Assembly (NCBI GenBank): GCA_027972325.1
Contig: JAPMOS010000354.1
Coordinates: 1 to 24,634 of the forward strand
DNA from: Paratrimastix pyriformis
Lineage: Eukaryota > Preaxostyla > Paratrimastigidae
Direction: 5' to 3'
Length of the DNA: 24,634 nt
Positions within the stretch are counted from its first letter, which is position 1. Every line of letters begins with the position of its first letter. This document shows positions 1 to 9,823 of this stretch, piece by piece. Under the pieces are notes generated by a model. It worked only from the letters and a program-made list of their open reading frames with translations, was not told where the DNA came from and searched no databases. The translations under genes and the position numbers were made by a program.

Positions 1-279
1 CCTCATCGTTTTGCACGTTGATCCCTCCGTTGCGACTCTCTGCGTTAATCAACACAATCTCGTTTCTTTTTACGAGCCGCCCTCCACGACTTTTCCTCCC
101 CATTCCTTCATCACCTCCTGAGTCTGTCTCCCACCTCCTTCCCGTCACTTCTCCGCACCAGCTTGAATCCCATCCTTTCTCTTCGGGCACCACGCTCGGC
201 TCCATCTTTATGCTCCGTCCGCAATCTTGTGCCAATCTGTTCCCCTCCGCATCCAGCGACGCACTAGTTTCCTGATGTC

Positions 280-640
280 CCTTAACCCAGACCAGTCGTA
301 TCTCTCCACGATGCTCCTTCACCGATCCGCTGCCCCTCTCGCAGCAGTCCCTCCGCCTTCGATTCTATCAGATCCGGTTTCCACCAACCCTTTATCAGTC
401 CCTCAACCCACCCCTTTGCCACTTTACTGTCCGTTCTCACCCACCGCATCCTGTCCAATCCGAAGCCTCCAGAATAGCCTCCAACTCCGCTGTTGTTAGT
501 CTGCCCCGACGACGAACACCTCCTCCCCACTCTCACCGCCAGCCCATTTTTAATCTCTCAATCACCGCGAACGCCGCCCGTCTTTCCTTCCGGCTTCTTG
601 TCGCACTCCCATCAGTATAAACAACCTCCATTCCGCCTCT
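280..640 (-). pseudogene. LINE RNase H domain (broken)
   Basis: Three RNase H signature segments are visible on the minus strand. VVYTDGSA (625-602) carries the first catalytic Asp and is followed by RRAAFAVI. TTAELEAILEAS (about 496-461) carries the catalytic Glu. VRTDSKVAKGW (440-408) carries the next Asp. Order and spacing fit a ribonuclease H fold attached to the C-terminal side of a LINE RT. The last segment shares a frame with 536-282 while the other two do not, so the domain is frameshifted. A fourth Asp segment may lie around 240-205 but is unclear. This domain would degrade the RNA strand of the RNA/DNA hybrid. Confidence 0.8.
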
Positions 641-1749
641 GGCTCCACTCTGCTACCTCCACTCCGCCATCTTTCCACAATACCTCGTCCCACTCACCAG
701 CCCCTCGCCCTCCCATCTTGTTCCCCCTCCCTCCACCTGCCCTTCCGCCCTCCTCTTCTTCTCGCTCGCCTCAATCTGCATCCGACCCCCTCCTCCCCCA
801 TCTTCTTTCTCGCTCCTTCCCTTCTTACTCTCCCCTTTCCACCCATCCTCCCTCCCATGTTTCCTCTGTTTCACCTGCCACCTTCCCCGACGCACTGCAA
901 CTTTGCTTGCCTCTTGACTCTTGGTTTCTTCCCCGACCGCCCCAACCCCCGACTCCCCTCACTCCTTCCTTCATTCCCTTATCTGCATTGCCTTCCTCCT
1001 TTTCTTCCCCACTCCGCCTTTTTCCGCCCCTCCTCCGCCGACTCCTCCTCCCGAATCCGCCTCGCCAATTGCAGATAGTCCGGACTCACCCTGTTACCAT
1101 ACAGACACACCCGCTTTTGATCGTCTCCACATACTGCGGCAACACCGCTTTCCAATGAAATCTTCCCCTATGATGAGGTCCGCCACACTCCGAATCTTCC
1201 TTTTCATGAGGTCTGTCTGTGCTTCTTTGTTATCTTGCAGGGCTCCGCCATCTCTTCCAGTGTCGTCGGCATGCCGTACTTCACTTCCTCCTTCAGTTTC
1301 TCACCGTCCCTCAGGATCGCCATGTCTCTCCTGTGCATCACCTGCGCCCCAATCACCACCGGCATCTTCTCCTGCCCGTGCATCTTCACCCACTTCCCTG
1401 CATCATCCAACAGCGGCTCACGCGTCGTCCACAATTTCTGCAGCAGCGATCTCCTCCCTCAGCACCACTCCACACCTGCTCGTCCGCCATCCTCCCAGAA
1501 TTTGTCATCACCATCATATCATGGACATCAATCGGGTCCTTCAGCCCCATACCCCTTCCTCCTCCGGAAAGAACAGCACCTCTGCCGGGTCGCATTTCCC
1601 AATACAACCTCCGATTTCCTGAACACCCCTGCATATCTCTGCTTCCAGTGTTTCCAAGTCCCTTGTCGGCATCGGGCACTGCCTCGCCGTGTATTGTAGG
1701 CAAGTCGAGACACACTCATTAATCATTTGCACCATCAACCTCGGAGGAC

Positions 1750-2730
1750 CTTCTTGTCCATGAGCCTGTGCAGTCGCCCACACATTTTCTGGATCACCTT
1801 CTCCGTGTTGACCTTCATGTTCATCTCCTCATCTATCCATATCCCAAGATACCAATTGCTCCACCCTTTTTGCTCCTGATCTTCCGACCCTCTCCCAGAT
1901 CCAAGTCCGTCTTCCCCTTCACCCCGCCACAGGTAGTCACACTTGCTCACGACAGCTCCATACCAGCCTCTTCCACTTTCCGCCTTACCGTATTCACCAA
2001 GCGGACCATCTGTTCCCTTGTTCTCGTCACCAACATAATATCGTCCGCAAAATGCCAACACCTTTACCTTCCTGCCGCTATCCAGAATATAGCCCCCCCT
2101 CCTGTCGTCTCACCTCCGCCAAGACTCCCTCCATGAAGATAAACAGCAGGCAGGACAAGGTCCCCTTGACTAATTCCTCTCTCAATGTCATAGCTATCCG
2201 ACCCGCACCCCGTGATCACACGCGCCTTTCTCCCCTCATACAAGCTGTCCACATACCTGACAAATTCTCTTCCACCCCATCCTTCTCAACCTTCTGAGCG
2301 CCTCCATGTCAACTGTATCATAGGCCTTTCTTATATCTAGCGCGCACATGGAACTCCTTACCTCCCATAATCTTCGAGTCCGTCAACACCCCAAAATCTC
2401 GGCAATAGGCGTCTCAATCCTCCGATCCCTCAGAAACCAAACTGCTCCGCCCCGAATACCCTTTTCAACGCACCAGTCTTGAAATCTCGAGGCAATCACT
2501 ACCTGCAGTCCTTTCAAAACCTGTATTAAAGTTATAGGCCTTCCGGCCGGATCCCCGGATGCTCCGTCTGCGATTTGGTTGCCATATAGACCGAGCTGAG
2601 TTTCAGCTCCTCAGGAACCTCAGACTTCTCCAACATCTCGTTGTATCGCCTCCCAACCACTCCTTAATTTCGTCCTGACAAGCATGGACCATCTCCGCCG
2701 TCACTCCATCCGGGCCAGCCGCTTTCCGTC
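1750..2730 (-). pseudogene. LINE reverse transcriptase domain (broken)
   Basis: The core RT motifs appear in order on the minus strand: GPDGVTAEM (2716-2690), RPITLIQ (2541-2521), motif A DIRKAYDTVD with the first catalytic Asp (2337-2308), GISQGD (2177-2160), and motif C FADD with the catalytic Asp pair (2051-2040). FADD is followed by IMLVTRTREQMVRLVNTV. The thumb start YLGIWIDEEMNMKV is at about 1852-1811. This spacing is normal for a LINE RT. The usual GxxQGxxLSP box is altered after GISQGD. Motifs are in several frames and stops intervene, for example directly after the segment downstream of FADD, so the gene is dead. The region 1750-640 continues with connector sequence in fragments (for example TARQCPMPTRDLETLEAEI near 1695) but no clear zinc finger. 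Confidence 0.88.
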
Positions 2731-3379
2731 CGGCAAAGCCCCAGTATTGTCTGGATATCATGCGTCGTCAGAGGGCCATAATTACCCTTCCACCCACGCC
2801 TCCCGTTCCCTCCTTCAGTCTTTGCCCCCGTCCCCACCGGCAGCTTCCTTTTGCAAGCCCGCCATGAATCCCCACCATCCCTCTTAACCTCCGCCGGGTC
2901 CGACACCACCCTGTCCATCTTCCCCTCCGCATTTCGAGTCACGTAGGTTGTGGCGCCGCGCCATCCGTCATGATACCCTTATAGATGCGCGCTTTCCCTC
3001 AATGCCCTATCTCTCTTACCATAATGCACCGACCTCATCTTCGCCAACTGTTTCAACATCTCCTTCCTCTTACTCAAGTCCTCCTCCGCCAGCGCTCTCC
3101 TCCCTCAATTTCATTTATCCTGAAAGGCTCAAAATCTCGATCCGTATTCATCACATCCCTATAGCCGAAAACGCAGCTGTTGCAGAAACTCACTCATCTG
3201 TTCAAATGGCTCCTCCCCAGCAGCTGCCTCTCGCAACATTTGCGCAACCTTCCCACGGTACTTTTCCATTTTCCCAACCATAACATCATACTCCTCCTTC
3301 TTCTTGTCCCGCAACAGTGCCTCCACCTCCGTCCGGGAAGGGCAGATGGCCACCCTCCGAGCCATTTCACCGCAGAAGG

Positions 3380-4110
3380 CGCCATGTTTCGGAGATCCGT
3401 TACAATCATGTGGTGATCCGTGACCGCCTGCCACTGAATCTCATCATTCCGCCAAACAAACAAATTGTCCAGCACCCTCCCATTGTCCCCTGCGTCGACA
3501 GACACAAATCCAACCAGGCCCTCCCCTTCCCTTCATGCTCTTCCTCTTTCGCCACCGTCCCACCCTTCCGGCTCCGGATAAAGTTATCTCCCCGCCTTCC
3601 CAACCATCTTCGCCATCATACAATCCCAGTTTCTCTTGCTCCTCCTTCCTTAGCCCATCCGTTCGCATCTGTGTACACCACGACTCCTCTCCCATCCGAC
3701 GCCCCCCCACACACTCCTCCAACCGCTCCAAGATCACACTCCCTTACCCTCACGTTCGCCTCTCCGCTCCAGTAGGAAAATCCATGTTGATGAGTCTCAT
3801 CTGATTCTTCCCCTCCGTCCAGTCCATAAACATGAGATAACCAGGAATCACCTCCGTAATCTTTCGCACTGCCACTTGCAATGTTTTCTATACCAATCAT
3901 CACCCCCCTCTCGGGCGCCTCTTAACAGACTCCTCCGCCACAGAGCTCCTCCAGCACCACCATCCATTTTCCTGCAAAACTCCTTGTTGTCCCTCGTTCC
4001 TTTCGTCTCCTGCAAGAGCGCTATGTCCGTTCGACCCACCTTTAGCAAATCTTCTACATTTCTTTTTCCATTCCGAGCCCAGCCCCCGCATTCCATCCGA
4101 CCACCCTCAC
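3380..4110 (-). pseudogene. LINE APE-type endonuclease domain (broken)
   Basis: This domain would nick target DNA to prime reverse transcription. On the minus strand the start motif VVGWNAG is readable with its Trp-Asn at 4095-4090. Downstream comes the catalytic glutamate motif LLQETK (4018-4001), preceded by a segment of the type VEDLLKVGRTDIA. A central VYTDANGW segment lies near 3680. The C-terminal Asp-His signature appears as VTDHHMIVTDL (about 3428-3396). This is the expected order and roughly the expected 230-240 residue size for apurinic-like LINE endonucleases. The motifs fall in at least three frames, so the domain is frameshifted and interrupted. The linker that follows (3380-2730) is rich in Lys and Glu and looks helical. 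Confidence 0.75.
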
Positions 4111-4149
4111 CCGATCCTCCTCTTTCCCCGGCAGCCCCGCCCTCAAGTT

Positions 4150-5215
4150 AGCCTCCTTTTTCGCAGCACCACTTTTCCACCCCACAAAAATTCTTCCGCC
4201 TCCGCCTTCTCATACACCCGCTCAATATCCAGCATTTTCGCTTTTGCCTCTTCTTCCTCTGCGCATCCCTTTTCCCCTTCCTTCTCGCGCCTTCACCCTT
4301 CCCTCCCCGCAGGCACCCTGACTTCCGGGTAACTATCCCCACTGCAGATAGGCTTCCCACACCCACCATACACTGCTCCGCCCCGGCCCATCCCCGCTCC
4401 CCCAGCCTTCCCACCTCCCATCTGCATCTTCACACCTCCGAACGCCGGACCCAGGGCCGACTTCCTCATCTTCGAAGCCTTTTCCTGCCCCTCCATACAG
4501 GAACACATCTCCATGACCTGCTTCCTCTTCCCCAACTTCTCCGACCCTGCTGTCATTAAACCTCCACCATTGGTCTCAATCTTTTGACCGCCACCCAGTG
4601 TCGCCCACCCCCTTCTCCCACAAAACTCCGCCACCGCTACCATGTGTACACCTTACCGCCCACTTCCACCGGCTGGACCCTCCATTGCCTCTTATCAACC
4701 ATCCCTTCCCTACCCCGCGTCACTTGGACGACCATAACACCCTCTGTTCCCACCACCCGCTCCTCCCTCGCATGCCAACGATCCACCCACCCCAGGGCAC
4801 CTTTTCGTATCCTCTGATTTGAAAGGATCACCCTTCCCACAGCGTCACTCATTTTCTCGAAATCCCTCTCCAATCTCACCGTTAGATCTTCTCTCTCTCC
4901 GTTCCGCTGCTCATAAGCTCACTGACATGTGTCCTCTACTTCCACAGTTACCTGCCGCTATCCCAGACCTCCGCAGCAATTCAACGAGGGCCTCCTCCGC
5001 TTCCCCATCCTGCCCTTCGTCCAAACCCCAGGTTCCTCCCTCCACACCCATCTTCCCACTCCGGGGTCCCATGACCTCCCCGCAATATCTCGTACAACTC
5101 CCCACCCCAGCCGCCTCAACCACCTGGAGGCCGTGCTGATCCAGCACCGGTGGCCAGTGACATTCACTATTCCTGCCATTCCGCCCCATTACCATCCTCC
5201 AGCTCTCCATCACCC
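4150..5215 (-). pseudogene. Possible LINE ORF1 remnant
   Basis: This stretch lies directly upstream of the endonuclease in the LINE sense direction, where ORF1 is expected. It contains fragments of charged sequence: a stretch starting near 4879 (RDFEKMSDAVGRVILSNQRI) and a Gly/Met-rich stretch near 4520-4330. A CxxxC pair (CGKPIC) is seen near 4365, but no clean CCHC zinc knuckle. Upstream, 5213-4911 is open but not recognisable. The fragments use different frames, so no intact ORF exists. The assignment rests mainly on position. An alternative is that it is simply the N-terminal extension of a single LINE polyprotein. Confidence 0.35.
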
Positions 5216-5300
5216 TCCCGACTCCATTTCCACCTCCATAGGAATCCTGCTCCCCACCGCCTCCAATCTTTTACCAATGTCATCGTCATTACAATAAAAC

Positions 5301-5720
5301 TCAACCAACCCGACCAGCTTTTCAAAACTCAGTCAAGTCAATGTCAGCCCACCTTTTCCACCCTCCTTCATCCCCACCCATCTCTTAAATCGGTCAACAA
5401 TAAAATTCCAATTGGCCTGGCATGCTAGACCTTCCAAGTCCCCAAGCGTACATTATCACTTTTCATGCATGATATCCGAGCCAGTCTCCCTTTCCAAACC
5501 TCCCTGTCCCAAGAGCACTGCCGAAGGAGTCTACAAGGCAAACGGCAACAAGGAAAACATTCGCACAGACCGTAAGCAAAAGGAAGCCAGCCCCAGCCAC
5601 CTGAGCCAAAGTAGTATGCCCCGATGTCGCCAGCCTGTGACGCATTCCCATCCCCGGCATGGTCCTCCATCCCACCATCGAGGTTTTCCCCAAAGTCGGG
5701 GTTCTCCTCTGCTCCTTCCC
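5301..5720. other. No gene seen; possible LINE 5' region
   Basis: This stretch lies between the LINE body and the minisatellite. On the minus strand 5916-5425 is open, but its product starts inside the minisatellite and ends in unrecognised Cys- and Gly-rich sequence. I see no motif. It could be LINE 5' untranslated sequence or unrelated flank. Confidence 0.4.
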
Positions 5721-6090
5721 TCATGAGGTTGTCCCCTTCGGCGGGGTTTTCCTCCTTCTTGAGGTTGTCCCCTTGGGGTTTCCTCCTCCGTGTCCGTCCC
5801 CCACCCAGCCGATGTCGCCCAGCGATGCCCCTTGAGGTTGTCCCCGACGGCGGGGTTTTCCTCCTTCTTGAGGTTGTCCCCTTCTTGGGGTTTCCTCCAT
5901 CGTGTCCATACCCCACCCAGCCGATGTCGCCCAGCGCTGCCCCTTGAGGTTGTCCCCGACGGCGGTTTTCCTCCTTCTTGAGGTTGTCCCCGACGGGGTT
6001 TCCTCCTTCTTGAGGTTGTCCCCTACGGCGGGGTTTTCCTCCTTCTTGAGGTTGTCCCCATCGGGTTTTCCTCGTACCACTCGGTGAGGT
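5721..6090. repeat. Minisatellite of 32-36 base units with higher-order structure
   Basis: Every unit begins TGAGGTTGTCCCC, then a variable GC-rich core, then a TTTCCTCCTTCT-like end. Starts are near 5724, 5760, 5833, 5869, 5945, 5979, 6011 and 6047. Two units carry an extra insert with the shared block CCCAGCCGATGTCGCCCAGC, about 112 bases apart. This gives a short-long, short-long pattern followed by short units of about 34, 32 and 36 bases. The minus strand reads as repeated GDNLKKEENPA-type peptides, but unit lengths are not multiples of three throughout, so coding is unlikely. A degenerate last unit fades out near 6120. Its position upstream of the LINE could make it a 5' monomer array, which is inference only. 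Confidence 0.9.
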
Positions 6091-7380
6091 TTGCCTGCCA
6101 TTTTAGCCAGGTTGTCCTCGACCCTCTCTAGCCACCCCAGGGGTAACGATCCCTAGGGCATCCCGCCGACGTAGCACAGCGGCCTCCTCTCCAGCACCCG
6201 CAGAACCGCTGCGGGTGTTAAGGGAATCCTGGTTTGACCGTTGACCCCTGACCGGCCCTAGCGTCACCACCAGTCCTACCGAGATCATCGATCTCAGAAA
6301 ATGAGTAAACTGTAATAAATGAAAACACAGACCTTCAGACGTCGTCCAAAGTTGCCCATTCTGAGGTTTGTGCAGATGCAGGCATTGGGCTCCCATCTGC
6401 TCAGTCCAGTATTGGAATTGGATGACTGAAAAAAAGGTACACACAGACCAACCCCATTCCAGGAAAGCTCAAAACAATAACCAGACTGCCCTTGACCAGC
6501 CCTACCAAGATCAGCGGCCACATTCTAAAAGTTTCTGAAGATGACAAAAGAATACCGGAAAGACAGACTCTCTCCCAAAGAACGTGCCGCATCAGCAACA
6601 TCCCAGAGAAGGATCTTCCATCTGACCAGACGGTCAGACAAGCATCTCAGGGGGCCAGATATCTGAAATTCTAAGGATGAGCCGCTGCCAGACGTCCCAA
6701 CAACCAACAAACCGGTAGTTATTTCCGACACCAGACAGGGCCCACCTCGAGGCAAAGCACTCTGTCCAGCCGGGAAACTATGATCAAAAGCATGATTAGA
6801 AACTCTCCACCCATCTTCCTCCATCCACAGACCAACGAGACATCGGCTAGACATACCACACCAACCTGAGGGCAGCCGCCACCCACAATGCAGCCACCAC
6901 ACCAAGCCGGCATCCAACCACAGTTGGAAAGTAGGGCGCTCAGCCCACCAGAAACGCGGGAAAACAGCCATCCAAACCCCGCCAACCCTCCTGATCCCAT
7001 CTCTCCCGTCCACCACCGGCCCCTTCGCCCCCTTCCAGAGGTCTTCCCTTCTCCGTACCAGCATTCCCAGTTCTCATTACCAGTCTTTATCCAACCCAGA
7101 CGACCACGCTTCTCGCCCCTCTCTTTTTGATCAACAAGGCCAATTCCATTTACCCTACCGTGGACCCAATTCTCTTCGACCACCGTCTGCATCCAAAAGC
7201 ACCATACATATCACTTCCTGTCACTACCTTCTCCAGTCTTACCCCACACACCTTCTTTTTCCTTCATTCGATTGCTCCCCCCATAACCACTCTCCTCCCA
7301 CGCCATTCCAATAGAAGGCTGTTTCTTTCCACGCATGTCCCAGGAGCAAGAGCGTAAGAGGGTGGAAAACACAGCCTAAC
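6091..7380. other. No gene recognised
   Basis: ORFs here, such as 7064-6525 and 7192-6719 on the minus strand, are Trp-, Gly- and Cys-rich and resemble no family I know. A short near-duplicate, CCAGTCCTACCGAGATCA (near 6272) and CCAGCCCTACCAAGATCA (near 6500), hints at old repeat structure. There is no tRNA-like B box. Confidence 0.4.
6195..6217. repeat. Small perfect hairpin
   Basis: CACCCGCAG and CTGCGGGTG form a 9-base-pair stem around a 5-base loop. There is no following T-run and no adjacent gene, so I do not call it a terminator. Confidence 0.5.
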
Positions 7381-7382
7381 CT

Positions 7383-8425
7383 TTACTTGAACTTCTTCCC
7401 CGCATTCACCCCCACCGACACCTTCACCACACGCGGACGCAACTCCGCTTCAAAGCGTCGATGGCCTCCCTCTGCTCCGGGGTTGCCATGACACAAAACG
7501 TCCCGTCCCACCGCCCACTGACCGCCACTTCTGATCTCCAAATATCGGAGACCTCTACCACAATGTGGTGGTTCTTGAGGTACTCCTGCATCTGCTGCGG
7601 CCACTCGACACCGGCCGCACGAATAAAACCAAACGATGGTCCGCCCGGAGGCCGATCCTCCCCGGAGCGATCTGTACTATGCGCTTGCCCCGGAAGATCT
7701 CCGGGATGTGGGGCTGTCCCACCGAGCATGTCACAGACACACCATGCACCCGGCTGGCGAGCAGGCTTAAACTACCGGGGTGGCGATCAATAAGTCAGCG
7801 ATTGCGAACAGACACTGCGCACTCGGGTTCGCTTCACGCAACCATTGGCGAACCTCCTCTTCTTTAGCTTCCAGGGGCAAACCACCCAGATGAGCCCTCA
7901 TTGTAACAAAGGTCACAGCTGAGGCCGGTCGCTCACATTCACTTCCCAGATCAGTCAGGACGGCCTGATTCCGACGCAAAAGCTCCAAGAATCTCGCATC
8001 GGGTCTCAGACACGTCACGCCAAAAGTTCCTTCTTCCAGGCCTTGTTGAACACGGGCCTCGCCAAGGATCTCACGAAGCTGGCATTCAAGTTCGTACCAG
8101 CTAAATTGCACAGCACTTTGCTCAAATTTAATAGCAAATCTCATTGTCTCAGCCTGTAATTCACAGAAGGCAATTGACAAACAAAGACCCAAGATGAGCC
8201 CAACAAACATCCTCGATAGGCGGACTTTCGGTAGGAAAGCCACTATCCAATTCACACAGACCATAACTTTTTCCTTCTTTTCACCCTGCTCCTCGGCCTG
8301 GCTCTTTTCGGCCACTCTTTTTTTACCAGCCGCCTCCATTCTTTGGCGATTGGCTTCAGCCTCAACACTTTCCAGCGTCAGAGGAACCGCACCAGCATCT
8401 TCAACAGAATGAGTTTCAGAAGACA
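7383..8425 (-). CDS. Hypothetical protein gene, possibly spliced and/or frameshifted
   Basis: The preferred start is the ATG at 8425 (MSSETHSVEDAGAV), because the longer open frame to 8642 adds low-complexity sequence. Residues 1-50 are rich in Glu, Ala, Lys and Gln (likely helical or coiled). Then comes a hydrophobic stretch (about 8265-8150, including FVGLILGLCLSIAFCELQ). After it is a soluble-looking segment, including LREILGEARVQQGLEEGTF and a piece beginning RAHLGGLPLEAKEEEVRQWL. This frame stops at 7767. Coding-like sequence resumes in other frames, for example PEIFRGKRIVQIAPGRIGLR (about 7730-7670) and HHIVVEVSDIWRSEVAVSG (about 7570-7515), to 7383. The hydrophobic stretch is bounded by GTTATG (about 8269) and TTACAG (about 8148), so it may be a 120-base in-frame intron rather than a membrane segment. 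I do not recognise the family. A host gene or an unclassified element ORF are both possible. Confidence 0.45.
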
Positions 8426-8532
8426 TCGTCAAATGGCCAAAAGAAAAGGCGAAGATCCCAAATTCAAACACTTTCCAGGTCGGTAGGACCGGGGGAGCCC
8501 ACTCGTGACCTGTTTTCATCGTTTCCCTTTTT

Positions 8533-8833
8533 TTGAACAAGTTACTGACTGCACATTCCTTTCGCTTTGTTCGGGTTGTTAGGGGGGGGCTCTTCGATCT
8601 CTCTCTGTCACGGCAAGAGGGCCATGTGCTGCTGAGCTCCATCGACCTGCCGGAGGCTCGCCCGGCCCTTGACGAGCGCCTCGGAGCAATTGTGGAATGG
8701 TTCGAGAAGCTGGGGCGGTCGTCCTGTTTGCTTCGTCAAACTCGGCCCTGGACGAGGCTGACCAGGGGTCGACGGCTCCCCGGTCCGACATCTCTTTTTT
8801 GGTGGATCGGCCTCTAATCGTGCCCCTAGGTTC
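8533..8833 (+). other. Coding-like plus-strand fragment ending at the DIRS-like element edge
   Basis: Two overlapping plus-strand frames look protein-like: one with LSSIDLPEARPALDERLGAI (about 8635-8694), the other with RSDISFLVDRPLIVPLGSWM (about 8779-8838) running into the terminal repeat of the DIRS-like element. The family is not recognised. It lies head to head with the minus-strand gene starting at 8425. It could be the interrupted upstream part of the plus-strand gene that resumes beyond 14388, or unrelated sequence. Confidence 0.25.
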
Positions 8834-8878
8834 CTGGATGAGCTACAAAGGGGGGGGCTGTGCTCATGACTAGTCTCC
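8834..8878. repeat. Right-end extension of the DIRS-like element
   Basis: This segment lies just outside the right inverted repeat. Bases 8834-8858 are the reverse complement of 9706-9728, apart from G-run length. Bases 8849-8870 match 9771-9790 in direct orientation. A right-end extension represented in the internal complementary region is a known trait of DIRS-1. No counterpart is visible to the right of 14388. Confidence 0.65.
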
Positions 8879-8946
8879 GTATTCACCCGACATTCAAAGA
8901 ATAATAATAATAAAACTGAAAATAGTCCACATCACCCCGTCGTTTC
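8879..8946. repeat. Right inverted terminal repeat
   Basis: These 68 bases are the exact reverse complement of 14321-14388. Weaker similarity (shared TCGAA) continues inward to about 8957. The repeat contains an AAT trinucleotide run and an AATAAA on the plus strand. Confidence 0.95.
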
Positions 8947-9149
8947 GAGTCGAATCCAATCCAAAATGGGATGGGAAGGGTGGGGGAACTAACATATAAG
9001 TAGGAAAAAGTCAGCAAAGAAGGAAAGACCACGGAAAAGGACCGCGAGGTTGAGGTGAGAAGACCTACCACGCGAAAATCCAGCACGAAGTTAAGAAGAA
9101 GAGGAAAAAGCCAGAACGAGGTCACAAAGGAAAAACCACCTCCAATGGC

Positions 9150-9462
9150 TTAGCGGCGCGGCCGCTGGAACTTCTGCTGCCGCTGCGGCGCAGGAGTGGA
9201 GGCCGCTGGAGGCGCCCCCGCAGCAGGCCCGGGCCGGGAGAAACCGCCCCTGAAGCGCGCGAACCGGTAAGGACGGCCAGAGAAACCAGAAGAGGGCTGG
9301 TGCTGGCCGCCGGAAGAGAAGCCGGACGCAGGAGCCGAGCCGCGACCACGCTGGAAGAAACCGCGTTGGTGCTTGCGGCCCGCCAGGGAGGGACGCCCAA
9401 GTTGGCCGCCTTGAACAGAGCCGCGGCCGCCTTGTTGCCCGCGATGCGCTCTGCGGGGAAGA
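9150..9462 (-). pseudogene. Arg/Gly/Gln-rich coding end with splice-acceptor-like start (DIRS-like element)
   Basis: On the minus strand one frame reads RGQQGGRG, RGFFQRGRG, GRPYRFARFRGGF and ends QKFQRPRR before a stop. This is the RG-rich composition of an RNA-binding Gag or RGG tail. It is immediately preceded by a long pyrimidine tract ending CCCCGCAG (about 9540-9463), which looks like a spliceosomal 3' acceptor. Spliceosomal introns have been reported in some DIRS-like elements. Position between recombinase and right inverted repeat is unusual for a Gag tail. Alternatives are a remnant of a second nested element or a separate accessory ORF. Confidence 0.45.
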
Positions 9463-9700
9463 CAAAGGGCCAGGCACGAGGAAGACAAAGGAAAAAGGGA
9501 CAGCGAAGAGAGGGAAACAAAGTGAAAAGATGAGACCTCCCGGTGCTCATAGCACCCCGAGATCATCGAACTTGACCGCACTACTCCCATGGAGTTGCGT
9601 GCGAAAACTATCAGCCTTGGTGTCAGCAAAATGCACGAAAACAAGGCTGGAGCCAAAGAGGACCTGGTCGACATCACATTGCGGTGGGAGGGTGGGAGCG

Positions 9701-9788
9701 ATGAGCAGCCCCCCTTTGTAGCTCATCCATCTTCCGTCCAAAGTAGGAAGAATGAGAGCTACTCATCGGTAAGGGGGCTGTGCTCATG
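9701..9788. repeat. Imperfect palindrome, candidate internal complementary region
   Basis: Arm 1 (9701-9735) pairs with arm 2 (9746-9788) through ATGAGC/GCTCAT, the C/G runs, GTAGCTCAT against ATGAGAGCTAC, and CTTCC against GGAAG, around a loop of about 10 bases. Each arm is also related to the right-end extension at 8834-8870, in inverted and direct orientation respectively. In DIRS elements such a region near the 3' end is thought to template the joining of the two termini into a circle. The part expected to match the left inverted repeat is not evident. Confidence 0.65.
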
Positions 9789-9823
9789 ACAATTGAAAGG
9801 AAATGCCGACCTGGGTCCTCATT

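Larger units (their letters stand above)
1..5300 (-). mobile_element. Decayed LINE (non-LTR retrotransposon) with endonuclease, reverse transcriptase and RNase H
   Basis: Read on the minus strand, domains appear in LINE order: a possible ORF1 (about 5215-4150), APE-type endonuclease (about 4110-3380), a charged linker (3380-2730), reverse transcriptase (2730-1750), thumb/connector (1750-640) and RNase H (640-280). The 3' end lies beyond base 1, so no tail or target duplication is visible. Diagnostic motifs are well preserved but sit in different frames with stops between them, so this is an old inactive copy. RNase H after RT is known in the I, R1, LOA, Ingi, Tad and some algal and plant L1-like clades. 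I cannot choose between these. The plus strand is strongly C/T-rich here, so the element's sense strand is purine-rich. The 5' limit near 5300 is approximate. Confidence 0.85.

Noticed and set aside
493-1622. Pro/Ser/Leu-rich plus-strand ORFs
   Set aside because: They are antisense to the purine-rich LINE strand and of low complexity.
5721-6101. Repeat protein with GDNLKKEENPA units on the minus strand
   Set aside because: Unit lengths are not all multiples of three, so the frame is not kept. A noncoding minisatellite fits better.
6120-6260. Possible tRNA or structured RNA
   Set aside because: There is one 9-base-pair hairpin but no A/B box or cloverleaf.
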